Part shown: in pieces, positions 29,328 through 39,163 of the stretch
How positions within the stretch are numbered: position 1 is the first letter of the stretch
Layout of the letters: each line of letters begins with the position of its first letter
Position numbers and translations under genes: made by a program
Assembly: GCA_963709505.1 (NCBI GenBank)
Contig: CAVPXC010000030.1
Coordinates: forward strand, 1-64,000
Direction of reading: 5' to 3'
From: CAVPXC01 sp963709505
Lineage (GTDB): Bacteria > Chloroflexota > Anaerolineae > JAAEKA01
Length of the DNA: 64,000 nt
Notes under the pieces: model-generated
Databases searched by the model: none
What the model saw: the letters and a program-made list of their open reading frames with translations, nothing else
Told to the model about the DNA's origin: nothing

Positions 29328-29963
29328 TTGCGATCATCGACTACGGCATCGGCAACCTGCGCAGTGTGGAAAAGGCGTTTTTGCACGTCGGCGCCGAGGC
29401 CCGGTTGACCAACGATCCGGCGGTTGTCCGGAGCGCGGATGGGGTGGTGGTGCCCGGTGTGGGCGCGTTCGGCTCGTGCGCTCTGGGCCTGCTCGCCAGC
29501 GGGCTACAGCCACTGGTGCTTGACGCCATCGACGCGGGCAAGCCGTTGTTGGGCATCTGTGTTGGCATGCAGTTGTTCTTCGATGAGAGCGAGGAGATGG
29601 GCCGGCACACCGGGCTGGGCTTATTTCCTGGCCGCGTGCTTCGCTTCCCCGACGGCAAGATGGATGCGGCCGGCCAGCGTCTCAAGGTGCCGCAGATCGG
29701 CTGGAACCAGCTGCGGCACGACGGCAGCGATCCCCTGCTTGCCGGCGTGCCCTCGGGCAGCTTCGCCTACTTCGTGCACTCGTACTATTGCCAGGCCGGC
29801 GACCCAGCGGAGATCGTGGCAACCACCGATTACGGCCTCGACTATGCCTCGATCGTGCGCCGGGGTAGGATCTGGGGTGTCCAGTTCCATCCCGAGAAGA
29901 GCCACACCGTGGGATTGCAGCTTGCTGCGCAATTTTGTTGCGATCGTCCATTCCGCCCCTTGA
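29324..29963 (+). CDS. hisH: Imidazole glycerol phosphate synthase, glutamine amidotransferase subunit (frameshift near end)
   Basis: Class I glutaminase that feeds ammonia to HisF. Landmarks are IIDYGIGNLRSVEKAF, PGVGAFG, the nucleophile cysteine in LLGICVGMQLFFD, and the histidine and glutamate in WGVQFHPEKSH. The normal terminus is lost in the first frame (LQLAAQFCC). Shifting near 29921-29926 gives LQLLRNFVAIVHSAP and a TGA stop at 29961, exactly the expected length of about 212 residues. hisA, hisF and hisG are not in the window. Confidence 0.9.
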
Positions 29964-30002
29964 TTTGCCCGCGCGCGGGCTTGGCGTTATACTCCATCGA
30001 TT

Positions 30003-30734
30003 GTGAGCGGAAACGAACCAGGCGCCACCCACCACCTAATCCGGCGTCCGAGCCTGCGCCATGTCCTTCATGCTGGTTTGCGGCGTCCACCGCAAGCGCC
30101 TCAAGCCGCGGCCACCTCCGTTGCCCCGATGAGGTCGCAGCTGCAGGCGTTCCAAACTGCCATGTTGCAGGCCGAGTACGGCGACTTCGCCGGCCAGCCG
30201 CGCTTTCACAGCCTGGTCGATTTCTTTTTCGGCTCGCTGTACGCGTCGTCGGACTTCGGCCTGCGCAATGAGTTGTTTCGAACACTGCACGAATGGTTGG
30301 CCGGTATCGTCGGACATGATCCAGTGCGCGTGCTCGCACAGGCCATTGAACTGCACGACCTGACTGAGTCTCTGGATGATGATATGTTGCTGGCCCTGCG
30401 CGCTGAGGGAATCGATGGAAACGAATCTCCTATTACCCAGGGCGCATGGGAGTTTGCCTATCAGCGAGTTGGCCGTCGGCTCGACCGCCAGCGGCAGGCC
30501 GATCTAATCGTGGATAACGGCAGGGTCTTGGAGATCGCTTGTCGTGTGCCCTTCGTGCACACTCAACTGCGCGCCTTCCGGCCAGCTGCAGCCTTGTTGG
30601 GCTGGGGTCACGTAGTCGATTTCCTGTTGCAAGGACAGGAAGCCCTGGCGCGAGCCAGACCGATCGATCCCCTGTTGGATGCCATCAGCCATCGCGAGCG
30701 GGCACGTATCGATCGGATTCTGGGACATCCTTAG
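30003..30734 (+). CDS. conserved hypothetical protein
   Basis: The 243-residue protein is soluble and alpha-helical, with the conserved-looking blocks HSLVDFFFGSLYASSDFGLR, LHEWLAGIVG, AIELHDLTESLDDDMLLAL and AFRPAAALLGWGHVVDFLLQ. I know similar unnamed proteins by the F-F-x-x-x-L-Y-x-x-x-D-F pattern, but not a function. The GTG start at 30003 has no good Shine-Dalgarno. An ATG at 30129 (MRSQLQAFQTAMLQAEYGDF) would give about 201 residues and may be the real start. It lies 40 bases after hisH. Confidence 0.6.
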   Translation: MSGNEPGATHHLIRRPSLRHVLHAGLRRPPQAPQAAATSVAPMRSQLQAFQTAMLQAEYGDFAGQPRFHSLVDFFFGSLYASSDFGLRNELFRTLHEWLAGIVGHDPVRVLAQAIELHDLTESLDDDMLLALRAEGIDGNESPITQGAWEFAYQRVGRRLDRQRQADLIVDNGRVLEIACRVPFVHTQLRAFRPAAALLGWGHVVDFLLQGQEALARARPIDPLLDAISHRERARIDRILGHP

Positions 30735-30846
30735 TGCTTTACCTGTACTTGTCATGCTGAGACCCCGCATCCCGCGGGGCGGTATTCGCAAACGAATGAC
30801 ATGGTATGTCATGACGGCCAGTGCTTTGTTAAGCTAGAAGTTGTGA

Positions 30847-30931
30847 GTGTCACTGGCGCTGCGCCGTGAGGCTCGGCGAAGGATCTCCGTTTTCATCCAC
30901 GCCGAGCCTCACGGCGCAGCGCCAGTGACAC
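30847..30931. repeat. perfect 31-bp inverted repeat
   Basis: GTGTCACTGGCGCTGCGCCG and on to GCTCGGC (30847-30877) is perfectly complementary to 30901-30931, around a 23-base loop. It shares the GTGTCAC...GAGGCTCGGCGAAGG theme with 11647-11722. Another small hairpin (CCCCGC...GCGGGG, about 30765-30782) and a TGACAT-GGT-ATGTCA palindrome (about 30797-30811) lie in the same 250-base gap, which has no gene. Confidence 0.85.
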
Positions 30932-30982
30932 GATGCAAAACTAACTAACAAAGCACTCAGCATGATACTACTTGGAGGACCG

Positions 30983-32215
30983 ATGAAACGAGATCTCGAT
31001 CGCCTAATGGCGGAACGCTTGCTGGATGCTGCTGTTGTCATGGGCAGCACCTTCGACAGCCCGACAGTGTACTATTTGACTGGTGGCGCTAACTTCGAGG
31101 GGGCGACTATCATGTTGCGGCCCGGACAACGACCTGTGTTGGTGCACAGCCCGCTGGAGGTGGACGAAGCGCCGCGCACCGGGATGGAAACCGTAGTCTC
31201 CACTCGCTGGGACATTGTGGAGATCATTCGACAGAAGAACGGCAACCTGCTGGCAGCCAAGGCCGAGCAGCTGCGCCGCATCCTGGCCGACTACGATGTA
31301 CGTGGCCGGGTGGGCTTCTACGGCCACGGCGAGATCGGCCAGGCGCATGCCTTGTTGAGCGCCTTAGAACACGTTCTGCCCGACACAGAAGTGGTGGTCG
31401 AATTCGACGACGACCTGGTCTCGACCGCCCGAAGCACTAAGGACGAACACGAAATTCGTCAGATGTTGGACGTGGCGGAACGCGCCAATCAGGTGGTGGC
31501 GGCCGTGGCGGACATGTTGACCGGCCGGCCGGTGGCTGGCCGCCGCCTGCTTGCGCCTGACGGCGAGCCGTTGACCGTGCGCCAGGTCAAGCAGTACATC
31601 GCCGACCGGTGCGTCGAGCGCGGCCTGGAGCAGCCGCATGGGGTTATCTTCGCCCTGGGCCCGGACGCCGCCGTAGGCCACAACGACGGCAATCCCGACG
31701 ATGTGCTCGCCTTGGGCGTGCCGATCGTATTCGACTTCTTTCCGCGGCTCGCAGGTGGCGGCTATTACCACGACATGACGCGAACCTGGTGCCTGGGCCA
31801 TGCGCCGGCCGAGGTCGAGCAGGCGTACGGGCACGTACATGGCGCGTTCGACCGGGTCATCGCCGCGCTGCAGGTTGGCCAACGCACGGCGGAGTACCAG
31901 GTCATGACCTGCGAATACTATCATTCTCTGGGCCATCCCACGATCCTGTCCGACCCGGCCACCCAGATGGGCTATGTCCATGGCCTTGGCCACGGACTGG
32001 GCCTTGAGGTGCATGAAGCGCCCAGCTTCCGCGCTGTCGAGGGCAACATGACGACCCTCCTGCCGGGCACGGTCTTCACGGTCGAACCGGGCCTTTACTA
32101 TCGCGAGCAAGGCTTCGGCCTGCGCATCGAGGACGTCGTCTATTGCGATGAGTTGGGACTCTTTCACAGCATGACGTCATTTCCAAAGGACCTGGTGTTG
32201 CCGGTAAGGCAGTAA
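30983..32215 (+). CDS. M24 family metallopeptidase (Xaa-Pro aminopeptidase-like)
   Basis: The 410-residue protein has an N-terminal creatinase-like domain (about 1-165) and a pita-bread domain. The dinuclear metal ligands are in place: D in VFDFFPRL, D in YYHDMTRTW, H in VHGLGHGLGLEVHE, E in VFTVEPGLYY and E in GLRIEDVVY. It should cleave N-terminal residues next to proline or related substrates in the cytoplasm. The ATG at 30983 is chosen over an upstream in-frame start at 30962 because TTGGAGGA precedes it by 5 bases. The next gene starts immediately after its stop. Confidence 0.88.
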   Translation: MKRDLDRLMAERLLDAAVVMGSTFDSPTVYYLTGGANFEGATIMLRPGQRPVLVHSPLEVDEAPRTGMETVVSTRWDIVEIIRQKNGNLLAAKAEQLRRILADYDVRGRVGFYGHGEIGQAHALLSALEHVLPDTEVVVEFDDDLVSTARSTKDEHEIRQMLDVAERANQVVAAVADMLTGRPVAGRRLLAPDGEPLTVRQVKQYIADRCVERGLEQPHGVIFALGPDAAVGHNDGNPDDVLALGVPIVFDFFPRLAGGGYYHDMTRTWCLGHAPAEVEQAYGHVHGAFDRVIAALQVGQRTAEYQVMTCEYYHSLGHPTILSDPATQMGYVHGLGHGLGLEVHEAPSFRAVEGNMTTLLPGTVFTVEPGLYYREQGFGLRIEDVVYCDELGLFHSMTSFPKDLVLPVRQ

Positions 32216-32262
32216 GTGTCGGAGTGTCAGGTGTCGGAGTGTCAAGTGTCAGGTGTCGAGCC
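32216..32262. repeat. heptamer tract GTGTCGG/GTGTCAG
   Basis: Units GTGTCGGA, GTGTCAG, GTGTCGGA, GTGTCAA, GTGTCAG and GTGTCGA lie at the extreme 5' end of the G5/3D gene, giving the odd peptide MSECQVSECQVSGVE. The tract covers the presumed ribosome-binding and start region. Confidence 0.7.
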
Positions 32263-33841
32263 ATCTTCTCAGCATGAAGCCGCAACAGCGCACAGCGCGG
32301 ATGCACCCGTAGCGCGATGGAGCCTGGGCTGGCGGGCGATGTTGCTTGCTGTCCTGACCGCGTTGGCAGGTGCTGGCCTTTTGGTTGTGTTGGCATGGGG
32401 CTACATCGCGACCGCCATGCGCGTGACTGTGGTAGTGGATGGCATGACGGCTTCGGTTCTCACCCATCAAGCGGCAGTGAGTGATCTGTTGGCTGAGATG
32501 GAGCTGAAGCTGGCGCCAGAGGATCGACTTACGCCTGCTGCCTCGGCCCCACTGTCCCCAGGGTTGGTGATTGCAGTCGAGCGCGCTCGGCCTGTGTTGG
32601 TCCACGTCGATGGCCGGATACGCACTGTGCTTACCCACGCATCGACCGTGGGAGCGGTGTTGTCTGAAGCTGGTATTGCTGTGGGAAAGCATGATCCGAT
32701 TAGCCTGGACAGCGTGCCAGCGAGGACAGAGACGGTGCTGCCAAAGATAGACGTAATCAAGAAGCGGAACTTTCCGGGCCTGCCCAGTGTCTATCCGTGG
32801 CGCGGCGCCAGGGTAGATCCGGTTCAGATCGATGTGCAGCGCGCCGTGTCTATCCAGGTACGTAGCCGCCGAGCACATGGATCGAGTAGCGCCGAGCAGT
32901 CTACTGTCTGGACCACGGCGACTACCGTGGGTGAGGTTCTTGCCCAGGAAGGGCTGGTCATTTTTGAAGGGGACCTGGTACAGCCTGCCTTGGGCACGCC
33001 TCTGGTCGCAAACCTTGTAGTGACGATCGAGCGTTCCAAACCGGTGGTTCTGAGCACCAAGGCTCATAGCTTACGGATCCGAACTCGCGGCGCGACTGTG
33101 GCCGATCTGTTGGCGGAACAGGGGCTCGTGCTGGTCGGGTTGGATCGGGTAGAGCCGGCGCTTGGCACGCCGTTGACTGACGACCTGCTGGTGCGGGTGA
33201 CGCGTGTCCAGCATGCCTACGAGATCGCGGAGGAGATCACGCCATTCACTGCGGTCTGGGAACCTGATCCGGAGCTGGAGATCGATAACCAGCGGCTCGA
33301 CCAGGAGGGTGTCAACGGCATCACGCGCCATCGCTATCGCATCGTGCTCGAGGACAGCCAACCGATCTCACGCACCCTCGAGGACACCTGGCTTGCGCAG
33401 GAGCCCGTTACCAAAGTCTTGAAATACGGCGCCAATATCGTCTTGCGTACCGTGGACACCCCGCAAGGGGCGTTGCCCTACTGGCGCAAGATTCGCATGT
33501 ACGCCACCTCATATTCGGCCGATGAAGCTGGCACGCCGCGCGATGCGCCCTGGTACGGCCGCACGCGCACGGGGCGTAAGATCCAATACGGCGTTGCCGC
33601 GGTTGACCCTGCTATCGTGCGGCTGGGCAGTAAGGTCTTTGTGCCCGGCTACGGCGTGGCCGATGCCGCCGACACCGGCGGTGCCATCAAGGGAAGATGG
33701 ATCGACGTGGCGTTCGACGAAGGAAAGCTTGTGCCGTGGAGCCGATGTGTTGACGTATATCTGCTGGCGCCGGCCCCGCCAAGCTATCTGATCCAGCATA
33801 TCTTGCCAAAGTGGCCCAAGGCGCCGTGTCTGTATCGTTGA
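32216..33841 (+). CDS. DUF348/G5/3D domain cell-wall protein (YabE/Rpf-like)
   Basis: After a cytoplasmic tail and one transmembrane anchor (AMLLAVLTALAGAGLLVVLAWGYIA, about residues 41-65) there are three to four DUF348 repeats. Each has V-x-V-x-V-D-G-x-x-x-x-V-x-T or T-V-G-E-V-L-x-x-x-G patterns (for example TVGEVLAQEGLVIFEGD). A G5 domain follows (about 330-410), then a C-terminal 3D domain with the three aspartates in VAAVDPAIVRLGSKV, DAADTGGAIKG and IDVAFDE. Proteins of this layout are lytic transglycosylase-like muralytic enzymes of the Rpf/MltA fold. The GTG start abuts the M24 stop. The first 15 residues are encoded by a GTGTCAG/GTGTCGG heptamer tract (32216-32262), so the true start may be further in. 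It leads the membrane glycan locus. Confidence 0.85.
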   Translation: MSECQVSECQVSGVEPSSQHEAATAHSADAPVARWSLGWRAMLLAVLTALAGAGLLVVLAWGYIATAMRVTVVVDGMTASVLTHQAAVSDLLAEMELKLAPEDRLTPAASAPLSPGLVIAVERARPVLVHVDGRIRTVLTHASTVGAVLSEAGIAVGKHDPISLDSVPARTETVLPKIDVIKKRNFPGLPSVYPWRGARVDPVQIDVQRAVSIQVRSRRAHGSSSAEQSTVWTTATTVGEVLAQEGLVIFEGDLVQPALGTPLVANLVVTIERSKPVVLSTKAHSLRIRTRGATVADLLAEQGLVLVGLDRVEPALGTPLTDDLLVRVTRVQHAYEIAEEITPFTAVWEPDPELEIDNQRLDQEGVNGITRHRYRIVLEDSQPISRTLEDTWLAQEPVTKVLKYGANIVLRTVDTPQGALPYWRKIRMYATSYSADEAGTPRDAPWYGRTRTGRKIQYGVAAVDPAIVRLGSKVFVPGYGVADAADTGGAIKGRWIDVAFDEGKLVPWSRCVDVYLLAPAPPSYLIQHILPKWPKAPCLYR

Positions 33842-33847
33842 TGTGGA

Positions 33848-36800
33848 ATGACGACAGTCTCTAAAACCGATGAAAGCTCCGGCCGTCGGCGGCTGGTGCT
33901 CGTCATATTGCTGTTGATTCTGCTGGCTGCCTTTACCCTGCGTGCGTTTCACGTCGACTGGGCCGATGGGCAGTTGCCCCATCCCGACGAGCGGTCGACA
34001 GTGGCCTTTTACGCCCCGAGCATTCACTGGCCGCCCGAGGGTGTGAGCCCGCTCAACAAGCGCCAATCGCCACTGAATCCTTTGTGGGATATCAACCGGC
34101 AGGAAAGACGCAGCTACACGTACGGTCATTTTCCGCTCTATCTGCTGGTGTCTACGGCCAATGGGGTGAACAAGCTGGCGCCGCTGGCCGAAAAGCTGGG
34201 CGTTGGCGCCGACCTGGTGGAGACCCTGCGTACGGCGAACGGTGTGCCCGGATTTGCATTCGTTGGCCGCACGATTATGGCGATCTCCGACACCTTCACC
34301 GTGTTGCTGGTCTTTCTGTTGGCCGATCGCATCTACGGACGGCGCAAAGGCCGCTGGTGGGTGGGGTTGCTTGCAGCAGCCTTCTCTGCCTTCACCGTCT
34401 TGCAGATCCAGCTCAGCCATTTCTTCGCCGTCGATCCCATCAGCACCACCTTCACCGTACTGGCGTTGTACGGTGCGGTGCGGATGTCCGAAGATCGGTC
34501 AATGCGTTGGTCGATCGTCACTGGTGTCGGCGCGGGTCTCGCGATCGGTTCAAAATTCAGTGCTCTACCGATCCTAGCTGCCCCTGTTGTAGCGGGCCTT
34601 TTGATGGGGTGGCACGCCCACCGCTCCAGCACGTCCATTCCCGGCCCAAGCTTGGCGCGTATCGCCGGGTTAGCGGTGGTGGCGCTGGCCGTGGCGTTGG
34701 TCGTTTTTGCCGTGACCTCGCCGTTTTCGGTCTTGGATTGGGACAATTTCAAACACGCTGTCCTGATCGAACAGGGCGCTATGGTGCGCGGCCAGGCCGA
34801 TTTTCCCTTTACCCGCCAGTATCGCGGCACCCTGCCGTACATCTACTTTATCGAGCAGAACCTCCGCTGGGGCATCGGCTGGCCGCTGGGTATTTTGGCC
34901 TTCGGCAGCCTGGTTTGGGCGCTTGCAAAGCTGCTATTCGGCAAAGCGCGCGACGGCGAGATCATCCTTCTGAGCTGGATCATCCCTTATTTCGGTCTGA
35001 CCGGCCTGTTCCTGGCGAAGTTCATGCGCTACATGGTTCCGGTAGTGCCTTTGCTGATGGTGCTCGCCGCCGGCCTGGTGGCCGCGCTTTGGTATGGCGA
35101 GCTGTGGCCTCGGCGTATCAAACACGTCATTCCGCCAGACGAACCACTGGCCGATCCGTCTGCTGACACCGCTGAACAACCAGCGCCCATCCCGACGGCC
35201 GGTCAATCGGATCAGCAACAGCTCTTTCAGGCGAGTAATGAGTCGGTGCCGCTCGTCACGGCGGCGGTGGACCAACCAGAACTCGAAACAGCCGCTCCAT
35301 CAGCCGTCCAACCGGAACAATCATCGGCGTCCCAAGACGAATCTGGATTGCTACCTGCAACCCTGCAACCTGCAACCCTGCCACCCTCCACCCTCCACCC
35401 TCCACCCTCCACTTCCCACCGCCCACCTGCCACCCGTTGGCTCGCCGTCGCCGTCGCAGTTGCAGCACTACTCGGTGCGATCTTCTGGTCGCTGGCCTAC
35501 GTCAATGGCGTGTACAACGCGACGCATCCGTGGATCAAAGCCAGCAACTGGATCTATGCCAACATTCCGGATGGCTCGACGATCGGCTGGGAGCAATGGG
35601 ACAATTCCCTACCCTACGATCTACCGGAGCCCAACTCCTCGCGCGGACGCTATCAGTTCGCCGACTGGGGGCCATTCGAAGAGGACACGCCGGAGAAGTA
35701 CGAGCGTCTCAAGGAGTTCCTGCGCCGATCTGATGCCATCGCCCTTTCCTCCAACCGCATCTACGGCGCAGTGGACAACCTGCCCGAGCGCTACCCGCTT
35801 ACCAATCGCTACTATCAGCTGCTCTTCGACGGTAAGCTCGGCTACGAGTTGGCGCTCGAGCAGGCCAACCACCCCAACCTGCTGGGCATCGACGTCAACG
35901 ACGAAAAGGCCGACGAGAGCTTCACGCTGTACGACCATGCACGCGTCCTGGTCTTCCGAAAGGTGCGCGACCTGAGTGACGCGGAGTTCGACGATGTGCT
36001 AGGGGGCTCATGGCAGGGCGCCAAACCGTGGGACGTTGGCAAACCGCCTCTCATTCAGCGGCTGTGGTTGGTGTTCGAGCCGGAGGAGGGCAGCGCGTCG
36101 GCGCCCAAATCCGAGCCAGGGCCCGGTGAAGGCAAGAGCCTTCTGCTCGACCAGCCGCTCGATAAACAACCGGTGGTGCAGGATTTCCGTTGGAATAGCC
36201 TGGCCAGCCGCTCGACGCCATTGGCGGTGCTAGTCTGGTGGCTGGCGATATCGATCATCGGCTGGGTGGCGTGGCCGATTGGCTTTACACTTTTCGGCAA
36301 CCTGCGTGACCGCGGTTACCTGCTGTCGCGTAGCCTGGGCTGGCTTTTGCTGGGCTACCTGGTGTGGATTGCGGCCAGTCTTCGCATAGCAGAAAACCGG
36401 TTAGCAACGATATGGGTCGTGCTGGCGTTGATTGCGGCATTGTCCTTCCTGTTGTGGCGTCGGCAGCGGCCGGCAATGGCGGCCTTCTGGCGCGCCCAGA
36501 AACGTTTCGTCCTCTTCGGGGAGGGTCTTTTTGCGGCGAGTTTTCTGCTATTTGTGGCTTTTCGTATAGCCAATCCTGATATTTGGCAACCTTGGAACGG
36601 CGGCGAGAAGTTCATGGAGTTCGCCTTTCTCAACGCCATCCTGCGCAGCGCCACCTTTCCGCCGATCGACCCGTATTTTGCCGAGGGTACGATCAACTAC
36701 TACTACTTTGGCCATTATCAGGTGGCCCTCTTGGCTAAGCTCACCGGCATTTGGTCGTCGGTGGCCTTCAATCTGGCCATTCCCACCGTCTTTGCACTGA

Positions 36801-39058
36801 CCATTGTCAACACCTTTAGCCTCGGCGCCAACCTGGCCGCGGGACTGGGTGACAGGGTAAAGGTCCGAGCCAGGGCAGAGGCTGAGCAGTCGATCCCGAC
36901 AGCCGTGCTCGTAAATGACACCGATGAGCTCGGAAGTCCCCCAGAGACCGAACTCCAGCAGCAAGAACCTTCCGTAGGCGAAGAATCTCGACTGCAGACG
37001 GCTATCCATGCCGCAGGCGCAGCCGCCGCCGGCGACGATGTGGCGCGCATCCAGGCTCAGAGTGACGTTGTCGATTTGCGATTCGATCATGACGTTCCGG
37101 TCGTTGCACACACGCCCGCAATTACATTTACTCCCCTGCCTCGGTCGGCCGTGCTCTCCGGCCTGCTTGCGGCTTTCTTTGTGGCGATGCTGGGCAATGT
37201 GGACGGCGGCGGACAGGTAGTGCGTAAGCTGGCAGAGCTGTCCACGGCGAGTTTTCAGAGCAACTTACCCGGCGTGCAGACGGCAGTCCGGGCGGCCGGC
37301 GGCTTGGCTGAGGTTCTGGGAGGCGCCAACCTGCCGTCATACAACTACTGGGATCCCAGCCGGGTGATCCCGTATACCATCAACGAGTTCCCATATTGGA
37401 GCTTCCTCTTCGCCGATCTCCACCCGCACATGATCGGCATTGGCTTCACCGTGCTGTTCCTCGCTCTTGCGTACAACCTGCTGGCCGGCTGGGACCGCAA
37501 GCCAGAGCGGCCTGAACAGTCGGACGGCGTCGGTCGACGGATCGTTTACGCGCTGCGCATGCTGAGCGGAGACGGACTGTACGTAGTCATGGCCTTGACG
37601 CTCGGCGCGCTCGCGGTGATCAATACCTGGGATCTGCCGACCTATTTCGGGCTGGCGATGCTCGTTTGGCTCGTGCGAGAATTCCGTTCCGGCCAGATGG
37701 CAGCTTCATGGCCCAGAACCCTGGTCCGAACGGTGATCTTTGGCATTGGCTTGGCCGCAGCATCGATTTTGCTGTATTTGCCGTTTTTCGCCCATTATGA
37801 GGCCCTGGCCAGCAGCGGTATCGGGATCAACAAAGTCGCAGATGACCTGGGCAAATGGCTCAACATGTGGGGCTTTCTCGGTTTTCTGGGGGCTAGCTTC
37901 GTGCTGGTGGAGCTGCGCCGCCGTGGGCAGGTCGAAACGCAGGAGGACGGCCCATCGAGCGGCTCCCCGCGTGATCCCGCTTTCCTTCGCTGGCTACGCG
38001 TTGCCCTCAACGGCGTTACCGATCTGGCCCGGTGGGTTGAGTTGACGCCTAGTCTGAGCGCTCGAGGCCTGGCCGCGATCGGATTGGCGCTGGGCCTGAC
38101 CGCGCTGCTTTGGCTGACGGGCTGGCGGGTGCCGGCCATGCTTCTGCTGCCACTGCTGGGTGCTTTTGCGCTCCTTTGGCGCCGCAGAGCGTCGTCTGAA
38201 CACCTTTTTGTGAGCACCTTGCTGTTTACTGCCTTCCTGGTGCTGATGGGTGTGGAGTTCATCTATCTCAAGGACCACCTGCAAGGCGGCGAGTGGCGGC
38301 GCATGAACACCCTGTTTAAGTTTTACATCCAGGTCTGGGTCATGTTGGCTCTGGGTGCGGCAGTCGCGTTGTCGGCAACCTGGCGCTTCGTTCAGGGCCG
38401 GTGGAAGCCGGTCTGGCGGGTGCTGTGGACGGGAACGTTCATCTATCTGTTGGTGCTGTCTCTGGTTTTTCTGGTTGCAGGCACGCGAGCGCGGCTGGAC
38501 GATCGCTTCCCACCCGAAAACGGCCGGCCGGCAGTGGGCACGCTCGACGGCATGGCCTACATGTCAGCCGGCACGTACACCTGGCATCCTGACCCAGCCC
38601 TGGCGCCAAGTACCCAGATCGAGCTGAGCTACGATTACGATGCTTTGCGCTGGTTGCTGGACAACGTTAAAGGAACGCCGGTGGTGGCCGAGGCGCTGAT
38701 CGGATACTATCGCGAGGGCGGGTTGCGGGTGGCCAGTTTCACCGGCTTCCCGACCTTGTTGGGCTTCCATCAGGAGGGCGAGCAGCGCTACGGCTGGCAG
38801 ACCGGTCAACGCCGCGGTCTGGCCGAGGAGTTCTGGCGAACTACGGATCCTGCTCGCGCTCGCGAGCTGATCGACGAACTAGGCATCGACATCATTTACG
38901 TCGGCCAGCTCGAGACCATCGTCACGCCACCCGAGTCACTGGCGAAGTTCCAGGCGATGGCCGAATCGGGAGATCTGAAGGTATTGTACAGCAACGACAA
39001 GGTCATCATCTATCAGGTTGCTCCCACCGCAGACGAAGCGCCGGCAGGAGACGGCTAG
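33848..39058 (+). CDS. GT39-like glycosyltransferase fused to a DUF2298 (Chlor_Arch_YYY) protein
   Basis: One uninterrupted 1736-residue polytopic membrane protein. The N-terminal part (about 1-780) looks like a GT-C glycosyltransferase of the PMT/ArnT type. It has a first helix, then the acidic loop QLPHPDERST (residues 42-51, the usual catalytic Asp-Glu position), about ten further helices, and an extracytoplasmic domain with WEQWDNSLPYDLPEP. The C-terminal part (about 790-1736) is a full DUF2298 unit with the family hallmark NYYYFGHYQ (YYYFG at 951-955), SFLFADLHPHMIG and the terminal Rossmann-like DELGIDIIYVGQLE. A Gln/Pro-rich linker at about residues 500-530 is encoded by heptamer tracts. 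It is followed by an ECF sigma gene. The lipid-linked sugar donor and acceptor are unknown. Confidence 0.85.
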   Translation: MTTVSKTDESSGRRRLVLVILLLILLAAFTLRAFHVDWADGQLPHPDERSTVAFYAPSIHWPPEGVSPLNKRQSPLNPLWDINRQERRSYTYGHFPLYLLVSTANGVNKLAPLAEKLGVGADLVETLRTANGVPGFAFVGRTIMAISDTFTVLLVFLLADRIYGRRKGRWWVGLLAAAFSAFTVLQIQLSHFFAVDPISTTFTVLALYGAVRMSEDRSMRWSIVTGVGAGLAIGSKFSALPILAAPVVAGLLMGWHAHRSSTSIPGPSLARIAGLAVVALAVALVVFAVTSPFSVLDWDNFKHAVLIEQGAMVRGQADFPFTRQYRGTLPYIYFIEQNLRWGIGWPLGILAFGSLVWALAKLLFGKARDGEIILLSWIIPYFGLTGLFLAKFMRYMVPVVPLLMVLAAGLVAALWYGELWPRRIKHVIPPDEPLADPSADTAEQPAPIPTAGQSDQQQLFQASNESVPLVTAAVDQPELETAAPSAVQPEQSSASQDESGLLPATLQPATLPPSTLHPPPSTSHRPPATRWLAVAVAVAALLGAIFWSLAYVNGVYNATHPWIKASNWIYANIPDGSTIGWEQWDNSLPYDLPEPNSSRGRYQFADWGPFEEDTPEKYERLKEFLRRSDAIALSSNRIYGAVDNLPERYPLTNRYYQLLFDGKLGYELALEQANHPNLLGIDVNDEKADESFTLYDHARVLVFRKVRDLSDAEFDDVLGGSWQGAKPWDVGKPPLIQRLWLVFEPEEGSASAPKSEPGPGEGKSLLLDQPLDKQPVVQDFRWNSLASRSTPLAVLVWWLAISIIGWVAWPIGFTLFGNLRDRGYLLSRSLGWLLLGYLVWIAASLRIAENRLATIWVVLALIAALSFLLWRRQRPAMAAFWRAQKRFVLFGEGLFAASFLLFVAFRIANPDIWQPWNGGEKFMEFAFLNAILRSATFPPIDPYFAEGTINYYYFGHYQVALLAKLTGIWSSVAFNLAIPTVFALTIVNTFSLGANLAAGLGDRVKVRARAEAEQSIPTAVLVNDTDELGSPPETELQQQEPSVGEESRLQTAIHAAGAAAAGDDVARIQAQSDVVDLRFDHDVPVVAHTPAITFTPLPRSAVLSGLLAAFFVAMLGNVDGGGQVVRKLAELSTASFQSNLPGVQTAVRAAGGLAEVLGGANLPSYNYWDPSRVIPYTINEFPYWSFLFADLHPHMIGIGFTVLFLALAYNLLAGWDRKPERPEQSDGVGRRIVYALRMLSGDGLYVVMALTLGALAVINTWDLPTYFGLAMLVWLVREFRSGQMAASWPRTLVRTVIFGIGLAAASILLYLPFFAHYEALASSGIGINKVADDLGKWLNMWGFLGFLGASFVLVELRRRGQVETQEDGPSSGSPRDPAFLRWLRVALNGVTDLARWVELTPSLSARGLAAIGLALGLTALLWLTGWRVPAMLLLPLLGAFALLWRRRASSEHLFVSTLLFTAFLVLMGVEFIYLKDHLQGGEWRRMNTLFKFYIQVWVMLALGAAVALSATWRFVQGRWKPVWRVLWTGTFIYLLVLSLVFLVAGTRARLDDRFPPENGRPAVGTLDGMAYMSAGTYTWHPDPALAPSTQIELSYDYDALRWLLDNVKGTPVVAEALIGYYREGGLRVASFTGFPTLLGFHQEGEQRYGWQTGQRRGLAEEFWRTTDPARARELIDELGIDIIYVGQLETIVTPPESLAKFQAMAESGDLKVLYSNDKVIIYQVAPTADEAPAGDG
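35350..35430. repeat. GCAACCT and CCCTCCA heptamer tracts inside the GT39-YYY gene
   Basis: Units such as GCAACCCT, GCAACCT and GCAACCCT lead into CCACCCT, CCACCCT, CCACCCT and CCACTTCC, then CCACCTGCCACCC. The gene reads them as a P-A-T-L-Q-P-A-T-L-P-P-S-T-L-H-P-P-P-S-T linker between the glycosyltransferase helices. Confidence 0.75.
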
Positions 39059-39163
39059 TGCGAGCCAGGGCGGAAGATGTGGCTCGAATGAGCGCTGTAA
39101 TGGCAGCCACTCGCATGCATCTAAGACAGCGAAAAGACAGTATCCGCGAGGAGGGCAGCAACG